Source: Amphibacillus jilinensis Y1 (GTDB lineage Bacteria > Bacillota > Bacilli > Bacillales > Amphibacillaceae). Taken from it: 64,000 nucleotides of DNA. The position numbers and the translations under genes were made by a program. A model generated the notes under the pieces. It searched no databases and was not told where the DNA came from. It saw nothing but the letters and a program-made list of their open reading frames with translations. Positions 27,428 through 34,766 of the stretch are shown here, piece by piece. The stretch is from contig NZ_JH976434.1 in assembly GCF_000306965.1 (NCBI RefSeq), forward strand, positions 196,943-260,942, given 5' to 3'. Numbering within the stretch: the first letter of the stretch is position 1; the number at the start of each line of letters is the position of its first letter.

Positions 27428-28186
27428 ATGGAGAAGATTTTTTTTGCTGATCATCATGCAGAGCATAATGCCGATTTTATCTTTCACCTACCAAGTGGTC
27501 ACAACTGTTGGCTTCTCGTTTTAACTAAAACAGCTGCAAGCTTTCAAGTAGATGGAAAGATGAAACAATATGGTGAAAACCATGTGATCTTGTTTCATCC
27601 AGATCAGCCGATTAAATACCAGGCTTGTACTGATCACTATATAAATGGTTGGATTAGATTTAATCTGGAGAGCCTCTTTTTTGATCAAAGTCAACTCAAC
27701 TATGGTGTTCCCCTTTATATGAATGATCAACAAGCTTGCCATCAACTCACTAAATTGATTGCCCATGAACATCAGCATGGTAATAAAAGTGTCGCCATTC
27801 ACTTGCTCAAGGGTTTACTATGTAAACTTATGTACAGCCACGGTACAACAGGGAAAGATTTAGCGATTAAATTTAATGAATTACGCCAAGAGATAAAGGT
27901 CAACCCAGGCTTTCCGTGGACGATTACATACATGTCTAGGCTAATGAATTTAAGTGAAGGATACTTTCACCGCACCTATAAAAAGCTTTATGGTAGATCA
28001 TGTATGACAGATGTGATCGAGATACGCTTAAACCATGCTGCAAATTTACTAAAAACAGGTAAATTTAGAATTAATCAAATTGCCTACCAGTGTGGTTATA
28101 AGAATGTCGAGCATTTTTCAAGACAATTTAGAGATAAATTCGGCATTTCCCCTGCCTATTTCAAAAAAATCGTACCACCTTTGTAA
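27428..28186 (+). CDS. AraC-family transcriptional regulator
   Basis: 252 residues. An N-terminal cupin-like sugar-binding domain is followed by a C-terminal double HTH (MSRLMNLSEGYFHRTYKKLYGRS, RINQIAYQCGYKNVEHFSRQFRDKFGISPAYFK). Divergent from the GH43 gene with a 120-bp gap and upstream of the alpha-galactosidase, so it probably activates one or both. AAGGAG precedes the ATG. Confidence 0.88.
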   Translation: MEKIFFADHHAEHNADFIFHLPSGHNCWLLVLTKTAASFQVDGKMKQYGENHVILFHPDQPIKYQACTDHYINGWIRFNLESLFFDQSQLNYGVPLYMNDQQACHQLTKLIAHEHQHGNKSVAIHLLKGLLCKLMYSHGTTGKDLAIKFNELRQEIKVNPGFPWTITYMSRLMNLSEGYFHRTYKKLYGRSCMTDVIEIRLNHAANLLKTGKFRINQIAYQCGYKNVEHFSRQFRDKFGISPAYFKKIVPPL

Positions 28187-28262
28187 AAAATCTTCGATAA
28201 GTCGATAGTAAAGCAACAATAATCCATATACATGCAACATTAAGCTATAGCAAGAAGAAAAG

Positions 28263-28300
28263 GGTTCTGTTTTAATCAAGGTATTAAAACAGCCTTATTT
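28263..28300 (+). terminator. Terminator after the first AraC gene
   Basis: CTGTTTTAAT and ATTAAAACAG form a 10-bp perfect stem with a 6-base loop, extended by GG/CC and followed by TTATTT. Confidence 0.65.
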
Positions 28301-28335
28301 GTACACGGCTTAAATAGAAAGGTGGATTTTTGTTT

Positions 28336-29502
28336 ATGACACAGGATCATTTATTAGGTTTAAAACCTGCTTTAGGTTGGAACTCTTGGAATACGTTTAC
28401 ATGGGATATTAACGAGCAGCTCATTCGTGATGTAGCAGACCGATTCGTTTCTGAAGGGTATAAAGATGCTGGTTATACGTACATTGTCATTGATGATTGT
28501 TGGAGTTTAAAGGAAAGAGATTCGGATGGAAATTTAGTTCCTGATCCAGAAAAATTCCCAAGTGGTATGCGCGCGCTTGCCGATTATATTCATGATAAAG
28601 GTTTGAAGTTTGGCATGTATTCATGTGTGGGAACGCACACATGTGCGGGTTATCCAGGTAGCTTTGAGCATGAATTTCAAGATGCAAAACAATTGGCGGA
28701 ATGGCATGTCGACTTTTTAAAATACGATTACTGTTTTAAACCAAGACAGATTTCAGGCGAACTCCTATATAAACGGATGAGCCTTGCCCTTAAAAACTGC
28801 GGGAGAGATATCTTATTTTCAGCATGTAACTGGGGCGAGGACAATGTTTATCAGTGGATTCGTGAGTCTGGCGCTCATATGTATCGCTCGACAGGTGACA
28901 TACAAGATAGTTGGGAATCGATTAAGAACTTAGCACTCTCCCAGCTGGACAAAGCATGCTATACGGGCTCTTTTTGTCATAATGATATGGATATGCTCGT
29001 TGTTGGTATGTATGGTGGGAGTAATAACAATTTTATTGGCCATAAAATTGGCGGTTGTACTGATAATGAATATAAGACCCACTTTTCGTTATGGAGTATG
29101 ATGGGTTCTCCACTTATGATCGGCTGTGATATTCGTGATGCCAATCAAGTAACAAAGGATATCCTACTTAATCAAGAATTACTAAAGATTAATCAGGATT
29201 ATGAAGGAAGAGGCGCATATCGAATCAAACCAGAACCACAATGGTTCCATACAGGTGATGTTTTTATGCTTGTAAAGGTGCTATCTGATGGTGATCTTGC
29301 TATTGGCTTCTTTAATTTAAGCGATAGTCAAAGAGAAATATCTTTGCAATTCTGGGATTTAGGTCTTCCTTATGCATCTGGTTTTTCCTTAGAGTTGTTT
29401 GATTGCTGGGCACATAAAAATCTTGGTAAGTTTACGGAAAGATTTAATCCTGTTGTCCCAGAACACGATTGCTTAATTGTAAGAGCAAAGGTGGTCAAAT
29501 AA
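28336..29502 (+). CDS. Alpha-galactosidase (GH27)
   Basis: 388-residue cytosolic glycosidase releasing terminal alpha-linked galactose from melibiose or raffinose-type sugars. The N-terminus LKPALGWNSWNTF and IDDCWS are GH27 hallmarks. The nucleophile is the Asp of DFLKYDYC (about residue 131) and the acid/base is the Asp of HNDMDMLVVG. A C-terminal beta domain follows from about residue 290. The start is ATG 28336; a TTG two codons upstream is also possible after AAAGGTGG. It is followed 1 bp later by a small cysteine-rich protein gene. No transporter lies in the cluster. Confidence 0.9.
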   Translation: MTQDHLLGLKPALGWNSWNTFTWDINEQLIRDVADRFVSEGYKDAGYTYIVIDDCWSLKERDSDGNLVPDPEKFPSGMRALADYIHDKGLKFGMYSCVGTHTCAGYPGSFEHEFQDAKQLAEWHVDFLKYDYCFKPRQISGELLYKRMSLALKNCGRDILFSACNWGEDNVYQWIRESGAHMYRSTGDIQDSWESIKNLALSQLDKACYTGSFCHNDMDMLVVGMYGGSNNNFIGHKIGGCTDNEYKTHFSLWSMMGSPLMIGCDIRDANQVTKDILLNQELLKINQDYEGRGAYRIKPEPQWFHTGDVFMLVKVLSDGDLAIGFFNLSDSQREISLQFWDLGLPYASGFSLELFDCWAHKNLGKFTERFNPVVPEHDCLIVRAKVVK

Positions 29503-29503
29503 A

Positions 29504-29707
29504 GTGAGCAGTGATCGATCTTGTCGAAACTGCCGTGTACCGCTTCGAACAGATGATGTTGCGATCTATTTAAAGCTCGTTTCTAGAAACGCAAAGGATT
29601 TTGTTTGTATCGATTGTCTGGGTGAGCAACTAAACTGCGGACGCGAACCGATTGAAAAGCTCATTAAGTATTATCGAGACTCAGGAATGTGTGTATTGTT
29701 TCGTTAG
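29504..29707 (+). CDS. Small cysteine-rich (zinc-ribbon-like) protein
   Basis: 67 residues with CxxC (CRNC, residues 7-10), CxxC (CIDC, about 35-38) and two further Cys, probably a zinc site. The start is GTG, overlapping the end of the alpha-galactosidase operon with AAAGGTGG 8 bases upstream, so it is co-transcribed. I do not recognise a named family; a partner or regulator of the GH27 enzyme is possible. Its 3' end overlaps the convergent AraC gene by 44 bp. Confidence 0.65.
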   Translation: MSSDRSCRNCRVPLRTDDVAIYLKLVSRNAKDFVCIDCLGEQLNCGREPIEKLIKYYRDSGMCVLFR

Positions 29708-30533
29708 ATTCCAAGCGCAACGTCATATACGCTGAAGGTGTATATGATGTTGCCTTTTTAAAAACTCTCGAAAAATACAATGGGTCTTTATAGCCTACAG
29801 AATAGGCTATTGATTTAATCGACAGGTCAGATGACCTTAATAGTTCACATGCTTGTTGAACTCTATAGCGCGTTAAATATGTTGAAATTGACATGCCTGT
29901 TGCTTCTTTAAATAAGCGGAATAAGTAGCTTCGCTCGATTTTAACTGCATCTACAATATCCGATACTCTTAGTGTACTCTTCCAATAATGTCGATGAATA
30001 AAGGTTTTGGCTTGACTGGCATAATCAACTTGATTAATGAAAACCTCTTTAGGATAGTATTCCATATAATAGGACAATAACAAGCGTAGCTTTGCTTCAC
30101 AACGTAATTTAATATAAGCATCCATGCCCATGTCCTTATCAATTTCAAAAAAAGACTTTAGGTTTAGCGGTGACGCTGATGCCACTGGATGATAGGCTGT
30201 TAGACTAGTCATTTCCAATAAGTTCGTCGCTTCCTCACCATTAAACTCAACCCACACATATTCCCAGGGGTCTTGAGGATCTGGATAATAATAGATTTCC
30301 ATATATGGAAAGATAATAAAGCTTTCTCCTTTTTCCAATAGAAATGTACCCTCTCTAGTCCGAAGTATCCCTTTCCCATTTACGATGTAATGCAGTGCAT
30401 AAACATCCCGTACACCTGGTCCCCATTTATGCAAATTTACTGGTTTATGACCATAGCTAATAAAAATCAAACGATTGTTTACATGTGAACCATTCAGAGT
30501 ATTAGATTCATTCTCTGGAAATAGCTGTCTCAC
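29664..30533 (-). CDS. AraC-family transcriptional regulator
   Basis: 289 residues. Cupin-type N-terminal domain (YALHYIVNGKGILRTREGTFLLEKGESFIIFP) and C-terminal AraC HTH (VSDIVDAVKIERSYLFRLFKEATGMSISTYLTRYRVQQACELL, SIAYSVGYKDPLYFSRVFKKATSYTPSAYM). Such regulators commonly sit beside alpha-galactosidase genes. Oddly, the codons for KATSYTPSAYMTLRL also form the terminator of the opposing operon, and the product ends with a 16-residue tail beyond the HTH. Confidence 0.87.
   Translation of the reverse strand: MRQLFPENESNTLNGSHVNNRLIFISYGHKPVNLHKWGPGVRDVYALHYIVNGKGILRTREGTFLLEKGESFIIFPYMEIYYYPDPQDPWEYVWVEFNGEEATNLLEMTSLTAYHPVASASPLNLKSFFEIDKDMGMDAYIKLRCEAKLRLLLSYYMEYYPKEVFINQVDYASQAKTFIHRHYWKSTLRVSDIVDAVKIERSYLFRLFKEATGMSISTYLTRYRVQQACELLRSSDLSIKSIAYSVGYKDPLYFSRVFKKATSYTPSAYMTLRLESNETIHTFLSLDNT
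29717..29760 (+). terminator. Terminator of the GH27 operon, inside the convergent araC-type gene
   Basis: GCAACGTCATATAC pairs with GTATATGATGTTGC (13 of 14, the other a G-U) around a 9-base loop, followed by CTTTTTA on the plus strand. It lies wholly within the last 100 bases of the opposing AraC reading frame. Confidence 0.7.
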
Positions 30534-30609
30534 GCTTATATTCTCCTCTCCATTAAGCTCGTTATATGATTTCCCTTCCAGTTGATAACTGATATTATCC
30601 TATTTTTAT

Positions 30610-30836
30610 CAAAATCACAAGATTAGTCATACAATTTCGGTCCCTCTTGAAGTAAAATAACAGTAATCGCAATACGCACAACCAAAGTGGAGGTTAAGCA
30701 TTGGTGCTACCTTTGCTATCCTCATATCTTTAAAACTTGTATTTAAACCAATAGCTACCAGTGCGGCAATCATTACGGCAAAGGTTACACCGGGAATAAA
30801 TGAAAGATATGCTTTATATATTGATATTGACAACAT
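30610..30836 (-). pseudogene. Remnant of a UPF0324 (YeiH-type) exporter gene
   Basis: A 69-codon frame carries GVTFAVMIAALVAIGLNTSFKDMR, the conserved C-terminal segment of UPF0324 putative sulfate exporters. After MLNLHF the sequence shifts: another frame continues as a hydrophobic segment resembling VVVRIAITVILL. Full-length members are about 330 residues, so only the 3' end survives, with a frameshift. Bases 30837-31266 upstream are AT-rich and show no gene. Confidence 0.6.
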
Positions 30837-31266
30837 ACCTAACTCCCTTTAATTATATCAGTTGCAATGGATAATATTAAGTGCTGTTCCTTTAGTTAAC
30901 GGCAATAAAAATAAGCTTGTTGAGTATTTACAGAAGGTTATCTAATAATGGACACGATATTCTCACTTTATAGCTCAGTAGGAAATGAAAGAATAAATCT
31001 CAGTTTAATTTCAGAATATACTAATTCACACACCCCAATATTTACAAGTCGTTTAAAACGATAGATGAAATTCTTCTCGCTGTCTTAAAAGATCCTCCTC
31101 TCTTTTTAATTAATCTTAATCGCTTACATAAAGTATAAAAAATAAATAATTTAGCAGATTAAACACAGAATAACATATTTTAATAAAGCGTTAACATGTT
31201 GTTATAGAAAGAAATACATGAAATGAGCTATTTTGAGTGATACTGATTATATAGGAGGTGTGAAAG

Positions 31267-31422
31267 ATGGCTAAAGACGTGAAATGTGAGGTAAACAATT
31301 GTAAGTACTGGACGGATGGGAATAGATGTGATGCTAGTGTCATTTATGTTGTAAGCCATACTGGAAAAAGTGCTGCCAATGAAAAAGAAACAGACTGTCA
31401 AACGTTCGACCGAAGTTTCTAA
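31267..31422 (+). CDS. DUF1540 microprotein
   Basis: 51 residues starting MAKDVKCEVNNCKYW, then GNRCDAS and ending ETDCQTFDRSF: the four-cysteine pattern (VxCxVxNCxYW, NxCxA, ETDCxTF) of DUF1540, a small metal-binding-like domain common in Firmicutes. A strong AGGAGGTG lies 6 bases before the ATG. It is short but convincing. Function unknown. Confidence 0.85.
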   Translation: MAKDVKCEVNNCKYWTDGNRCDASVIYVVSHTGKSAANEKETDCQTFDRSF

Positions 31423-31564
31423 AACGCTCAAACTTTTTCCAAAGCAGACAGGATTTTCTACCATCGATCCTCTCCTTCTTTAATGGCCCTGGGAATCAAT
31501 ACGTAAACACTATTCTGTTCTTGTTCTACTAACGAAGAGCGTTAATGGAATAAGCAAATATTAT

Positions 31565-31603
31565 AAAAATGGGACTTCCATAAATTATGGGGTTCCATTT
31601 TTA
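31565..31603. terminator. Terminator downstream of the DUF1540 gene
   Basis: AAAAATGGGACTTCCATAA and TTATGGGGTTCCATTTTT form a long imperfect stem with a T-run. The rest of 31423-31731 holds no gene that I can support. Confidence 0.6.
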
Positions 31604-31731
31604 TATGTAATATCAACATTAAACTTTAACAGAGCCATTATAATAACAAGCGACGTTGGGAAGTATAAAAGAGTTGAAGCAACTGATTTCAGAACGTGAA
31701 AAGTTGCTGAAGTTAGATGATTAAAGCCCCG

Positions 31732-31956
31732 TTAATTCGGGACTCGTCTATTCGCTTTTTTTGATTTTTCTCTTGAATAAAGATATATATTAAACAAAAT
31801 ACCTAAAATACTAATAAATCCAGATATAATAAAAATCAAATTGGCTGTTTTTATCCATCCAATAACAGAAGTTATCAACATACATATTATTATTATATAT
31901 GAACTCGTAATTATTACATTAATGAGTGTGTTATTAATGTTTTTATTATTCATCAT
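31732..31956 (-). CDS. Small two-helix membrane protein, unknown
   Basis: 74 residues with two hydrophobic segments (about 14-32 and 38-60), an N-terminal Asn-rich start and a basic C-terminus (SREKSKKANRR). AGGGAGGC lies just before the ATG pair. CCCGAATTAACGGGGCT overlapping the stop could terminate it. No family recognised. It lies just outside the prophage boundary. Confidence 0.5.
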   Translation of the reverse strand: MMNNKNINNTLINVIITSSYIIIICMLITSVIGWIKTANLIFIISGFISILGILFNIYLYSREKSKKANRRVPN

Positions 31957-32128
31957 AGCCTCCCTTAACTAATGTTATTGGAACGTAGTAGCCAGCATAA
32001 CATATAAAAACTGGTAAATATACACTCTTAAAGAGACTTTTTATTTCCGTATTATTACAAGAACAGAGAAATGCAGAGATCTAAAAATTCCCTTCACCAA
32101 CGGCAAATAGTATACAACCCAAATTAAA

Positions 32129-32168
32129 AGGAACCCTAACGTTTCCAAACGGAAATCTTAGGGTTCCT
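32129..32168 (-). terminator. Terminator of the ssrA (tmRNA) gene
   Basis: AGGAACCCTAA and TTAGGGTTCCT form an 11-bp stem with an inner GTTTCC/GGAAAT pairing; on the minus strand CCTTTTAATTT follows. It lies about 40 bases downstream of the ssrA 3' end, as expected if the prophage split the gene from its terminator. Confidence 0.75.
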
Positions 32169-32202
32169 GTCATAATTTATATCACACCAACACTTCACTA
32201 TG

Positions 32203-32226
32203 TATTGGTGGAGACGGTGGGATTCC
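32203..32226 (-). other. Prophage attachment site: 3' end of ssrA (tmRNA)
   Basis: On the minus strand the sequence ATCCCACCGTCTCCACCA (32206-32223) equals the T-stem and acceptor 3' end of tmRNA. From memory, B. subtilis ssrA ends CCCACCGTCCCCACCA. The base pairs upstream (GGAA...) are no longer tRNA-like, so this is a duplicated 3' fragment, not a gene. It marks the late-gene end of the prophage. Plus-strand bases 32230-32424 hold nothing I recognise. Confidence 0.7.
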
Positions 32227-32424
32227 AATATTAGGTAAAAATATATTATTAATAAGTGACTAAAACGTTGCTAAATCAACATTTGTGATTATCCGCTAGA
32301 AATGCAGTAAACACATGTTTTTACCCGTATTGTATCATTTTTGTATCACAAATCATGACAGCAATGTGGGCATAAATGGACTTGGCAGTGATGTGAATAT
32401 TTAATTAAATATTGAAAATAAATG

Positions 32425-32452
32425 TTGTAATTTTACAATTATTAAGTATAAT
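32425..32452 (+). promoter_or_regulatory. SigA promoter of the att-proximal cassette
   Basis: TTGTAA (32425-32430), 16 bases, then TATAAT (32447-32452), 33 bases ahead of the first gene's start codon. Confidence 0.55.
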
Positions 32453-32485
32453 AAATTGTATTGCATTAATTAGGAGGTGATTTAC

Positions 32486-32905
32486 ATGAACTTTGAAAGA
32501 CTTATTTTAACGGAATCAAATGAGTTTTATAGAGTTTCTTTTGATTATAAGAGTTTAGCTTACATAATGATGGTAGATACTTTAAAGCCAACTCCAAAAG
32601 CTTATATGCAAGCTGTAATGAATGAAGATGAGGAACCAGCAGATAATTTTATTGACGTAAGAGTCGGTACATGTAAAAAATTGTCTGAAGATGAGAGATC
32701 AAAGATAAGAATCTTTGTAGACAATTTAATTTCGTATAAGCCAAACCTAGATTATTCAATAGAATTTTTTGATCTGAAAGAAGATGTGTACATTGGCCAA
32801 GCAACTGAACAGGAGTTACATAAATTTTTAAGTGAGATAAATGACGCTTTTAACACCTCTATTTCATTTTCCTTCTCTACTATAAATAATTTAATTCAAA
32901 AATAG
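32486..32905 (+). CDS. Hypothetical cytosolic prophage protein
   Basis: 139 residues, acidic, no membrane segment or signal. AGGAGGTGATTTAC precedes the ATG, a near-perfect ribosome site, so it should be well expressed. No family recognised. It is co-transcribed with the secreted protein 25 bp downstream; the pairing of a soluble protein with a secreted basic protein would fit an immunity-toxin pair, but this is inference only. Confidence 0.6.
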   Translation: MNFERLILTESNEFYRVSFDYKSLAYIMMVDTLKPTPKAYMQAVMNEDEEPADNFIDVRVGTCKKLSEDERSKIRIFVDNLISYKPNLDYSIEFFDLKEDVYIGQATEQELHKFLSEINDAFNTSISFSFSTINNLIQK

Positions 32906-32930
32906 AAATTAATTGATAAGGAGATAAAAT

Positions 32931-33329
32931 GTGAAGAAATATAAAAAGTATTTTATTTTATTATTAACAACAATACTATTATTTTCGTTTTTTTTACCCG
33001 TTATCGTAGAAGCGGGCTCGAGCGTTTATGTTGACCTAGGAAATGGCTGGAAAGCAAGAATTGATGCACCACATGAAAAAAAGACAGGAAAATATCATGG
33101 TCACGTGTTTAATCCCAAAGGTGTTCAAAAGGGAGTTGAAAATGTTGATGGGACAAAGCACGATGGTAAAACCTTTAAAGACGTTCCGAAAAAGAGAGTT
33201 GAAAATCTAAAAAAATCAAAAGAATGGAAAAAAGCTGTAGAAAAAAACAAAGTTATGCAACAGCAACGGACTAAGTTGACATGGAAAAAATTTCTATCTT
33301 GGTGTGCGAAAAATCTAGTTATATCATAA
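32931..33329 (+). CDS. Secreted basic protein, unknown (lysogenic-conversion candidate)
   Basis: 132 residues with a GTG start 7 bases after AAGGAG. Residues 1-28 are a clear signal peptide (KKYKKYF, hydrophobic core, VEA cleavage). The mature part is small and Lys-rich, with GNGWKARIDAPHEK, HGHVFNPKG and DGTKHDGKTF, a His/Asp-rich pattern that recalls C-terminal toxin domains of polymorphic exotoxins. I cannot name the family. It is next to the attachment site, where conversion genes often sit. Confidence 0.6.
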   Translation: MKKYKKYFILLLTTILLFSFFLPVIVEAGSSVYVDLGNGWKARIDAPHEKKTGKYHGHVFNPKGVQKGVENVDGTKHDGKTFKDVPKKRVENLKKSKEWKKAVEKNKVMQQQRTKLTWKKFLSWCAKNLVIS

Positions 33330-33407
33330 AATTAACTTGGTTTTAGTCTTTCCATCGACGCCATAGGGTTTTAAACTTTGATGATATTATCAATATCGAA
33401 TTAATAT

Positions 33408-33432
33408 GACAGCTAAAAAGCTGTCTTTTTTT
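33408..33432 (+). terminator. Terminator after the secreted protein gene
   Basis: GACAGCTAAAAAGCTGTCTTTTTTT: a 7-bp perfect stem, small A-loop and T-run. Confidence 0.85.
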
Positions 33433-33464
33433 ATAAATATTTTGTTAAAAATCAATTAAACCTA

Positions 33465-33493
33465 TTTACTTTTTTGAATAGATATAGTATAAT
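33465..33493 (+). promoter_or_regulatory. SigA promoter of the small membrane peptide gene
   Basis: TTTACT (33465-33470), a 17-base spacer, TATAAT (33488-33493). The next gene starts 29 bases downstream. Confidence 0.6.
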
Positions 33494-33521
33494 TAACTTA
33501 TCAAATCAAGGAGGTGAACAT

Positions 33522-33671
33522 GTGGATGTAGAGAAGATAATAGCGACATTCGCTCTGCTAGCAGGAGCTTTCAAGGCAATTGCTTCCGGTATGAAGGATT
33601 TACACGACATATCAACAGAGCGAAAAAAGCAAAAGCGACGTCCTCCCACCAAGAAGAAACGTCGCAAGTAA
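33522..33671 (+). CDS. Small membrane peptide with a basic tail
   Basis: 49 residues with GTG start 7 bases after AAGGAGG. One hydrophobic helix (IIATFALLAGAFKAIASGM) is followed by a strongly basic tail (KKQKRRPPTKKKRRK). It has its own SigA promoter and a GGGAAGG/CCTTCCC hairpin just after the stop. Size, topology and own promoter resemble type I toxin peptides or holin-like peptides of Bacillus phages, but no antitoxin RNA can be shown. Confidence 0.55.
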   Translation: MDVEKIIATFALLAGAFKAIASGMKDLHDISTERKKQKRRPPTKKKRRK

Positions 33672-33726
33672 CAGACGGGAAGGGTAAAACCTTCCCTCAA
33701 TAAAATTATATCACATCCACTATACT

Positions 33727-33912
33727 ATGTTAAAAAAATTTGGTTATAGTAATGTCATGGTGTTATGTATGGGTGTTTTAATCATGGTTATTTTCGTAGA
33801 CTTTAATAACCCTAGCGCTGTTGATATTCTCATGATTTCCCTTTTTTCCTTAACTATACTGGTCTATATATTTAAGTTATGCATGCAAATATTTAAGAGG
33901 TGGTCAAAGTGA
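33727..33912 (+). CDS. Small two-helix membrane protein
   Basis: 61 residues, two hydrophobic segments (about 8-26 and 33-52) and a basic C-terminus. No good ribosome site is visible before the ATG, so expression is doubtful; it overlaps the start of the HTH gene by 4 bp. No family recognised. Confidence 0.4.
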   Translation: MLKKFGYSNVMVLCMGVLIMVIFVDFNNPSAVDILMISLFSLTILVYIFKLCMQIFKRWSK

Positions 33913-34148
33913 AGTATCAATTTAAAACAACGGACGAATTGCTTGATTTTTTAAATGAAAATCTATTGTCCACTGTAGAAACAGCTGAATTATTAGGGGT
34001 GTCTAAAGCTAGGGTTGGACATATGGTCAAGGACGGTAAACTACTACCGGCCAATGATCAACCAAAAGTGTTTTTGAAGGAAAGTGTTATGGAAAGAAAG
34101 TTAGAACAAGAGAAATTACGAAAGAAATACAGACCTTATGATGAGTAA
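33909..34148 (+). CDS. Helix-turn-helix (excisionase/MerR-like) protein
   Basis: 79 residues with GTG start 5 bases after AGAGGTGG. It contains TVETAELLGVSKARVGHMVKDGKL, a winged-HTH excisionase-type motif, then a basic helical tail. It probably binds DNA in the accessory cassette. A perfect terminator follows directly. Confidence 0.65.
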   Translation: MKYQFKTTDELLDFLNENLLSTVETAELLGVSKARVGHMVKDGKLLPANDQPKVFLKESVMERKLEQEKLRKKYRPYDE

Positions 34149-34177
34149 AGCCCCGAATTAACGGGGCTATTTTTTTT
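34147..34177 (+). terminator. Terminator after the HTH gene
   Basis: AGCCCCG AATTAA CGGGGCT followed by ATTTTTTTT. Confidence 0.9.
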
Positions 34178-34197
34178 GCAGGAATTTTGTGGATTAA

Positions 34198-34204
34198 TGT
34201 CGAA
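34198..34204 (+). promoter_or_regulatory. TGTCGAA box in an accessory-gene leader
   Basis: Perfect TGTCGAA, the Spo0A-box core, about 39 bases ahead of the 34243 start. Related boxes precede the genes at 35474 (CGTCGAA, one mismatch) and 38965 (TGTCGAA). In all three it is followed within about 30 bases by TATAG and the ribosome site. Confidence 0.35.
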
Positions 34205-34242
34205 TATAGTATTCTTAGAGATATTATAGGAGTGAGTATTAT

Positions 34243-34737
34243 TTGCGACAGAAAACCAAAAACAAAAAAGCTAAAAGATTTATGAAATTTGAAAAAAAAG
34301 CTAAAAAGGAGTTAGATCAACTTATACAGGAGTTTAAACTCGAGTTCTTTTTCCTTCCTGAAAGAGAAGTTTATCATAAAGTCTTAATTTATTTGAATCA
34401 GATACAAGCACGATTAGATCATAGTGATTCAAAAGCATTTTTGATGCCTATTTTCACTAGTATCATAGGATCATTTATAATCTTATACTTTTTAAATGAT
34501 AACGATAATATATTCGAACCATTTACACACCTATTTCAAGAAATATGGTCTCATCAAGGAATTCTTTTAGTGAAAATTCTTTTAACGTTGTTAGGGCTAA
34601 TCGGTGGATTTGTAACTGCTTTTTTAGCAATGTTTCCAGTATTATTAATACCGTTGATAGTATTTTTAAAAGACCGAAAAGAAAGTAGTATGAATCTCTT
34701 AAAAATAGAGATACTAATAAAACTGATTGAAGATTAA
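34243..34737 (+). CDS. Membrane protein with coiled N-terminus, unknown
   Basis: 164 residues, TTG start about 6 bases after AGGAGTGAG. The N-terminal 70 residues are charged and helical. Two hydrophobic segments lie at about 70-86 and 110-145. The C-terminus returns to the cytosol. Not recognised. Accessory membrane proteins at this prophage position often affect superinfection or host defence (inference). Confidence 0.55.
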   Translation: MRQKTKNKKAKRFMKFEKKAKKELDQLIQEFKLEFFFLPEREVYHKVLIYLNQIQARLDHSDSKAFLMPIFTSIIGSFIILYFLNDNDNIFEPFTHLFQEIWSHQGILLVKILLTLLGLIGGFVTAFLAMFPVLLIPLIVFLKDRKESSMNLLKIEILIKLIED

Positions 34738-34739
34738 TT

Positions 34740-34766
34740 AGCCCCTCACTAACCAGTGAAGGGCTT
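34740..34766. terminator. Convergent bidirectional terminator
   Basis: AGCCCCTCACT and AGTGAAGGGCT around AACC, between two convergent accessory genes. It overlaps the last codons of the minus-strand gene. Confidence 0.65.

Noticed and set aside
32206-32223. A tRNA gene on the minus strand
   Set aside because: Only the 3' terminal bases are present; upstream sequence does not fold as a tRNA. Interpreted as an att site from ssrA.
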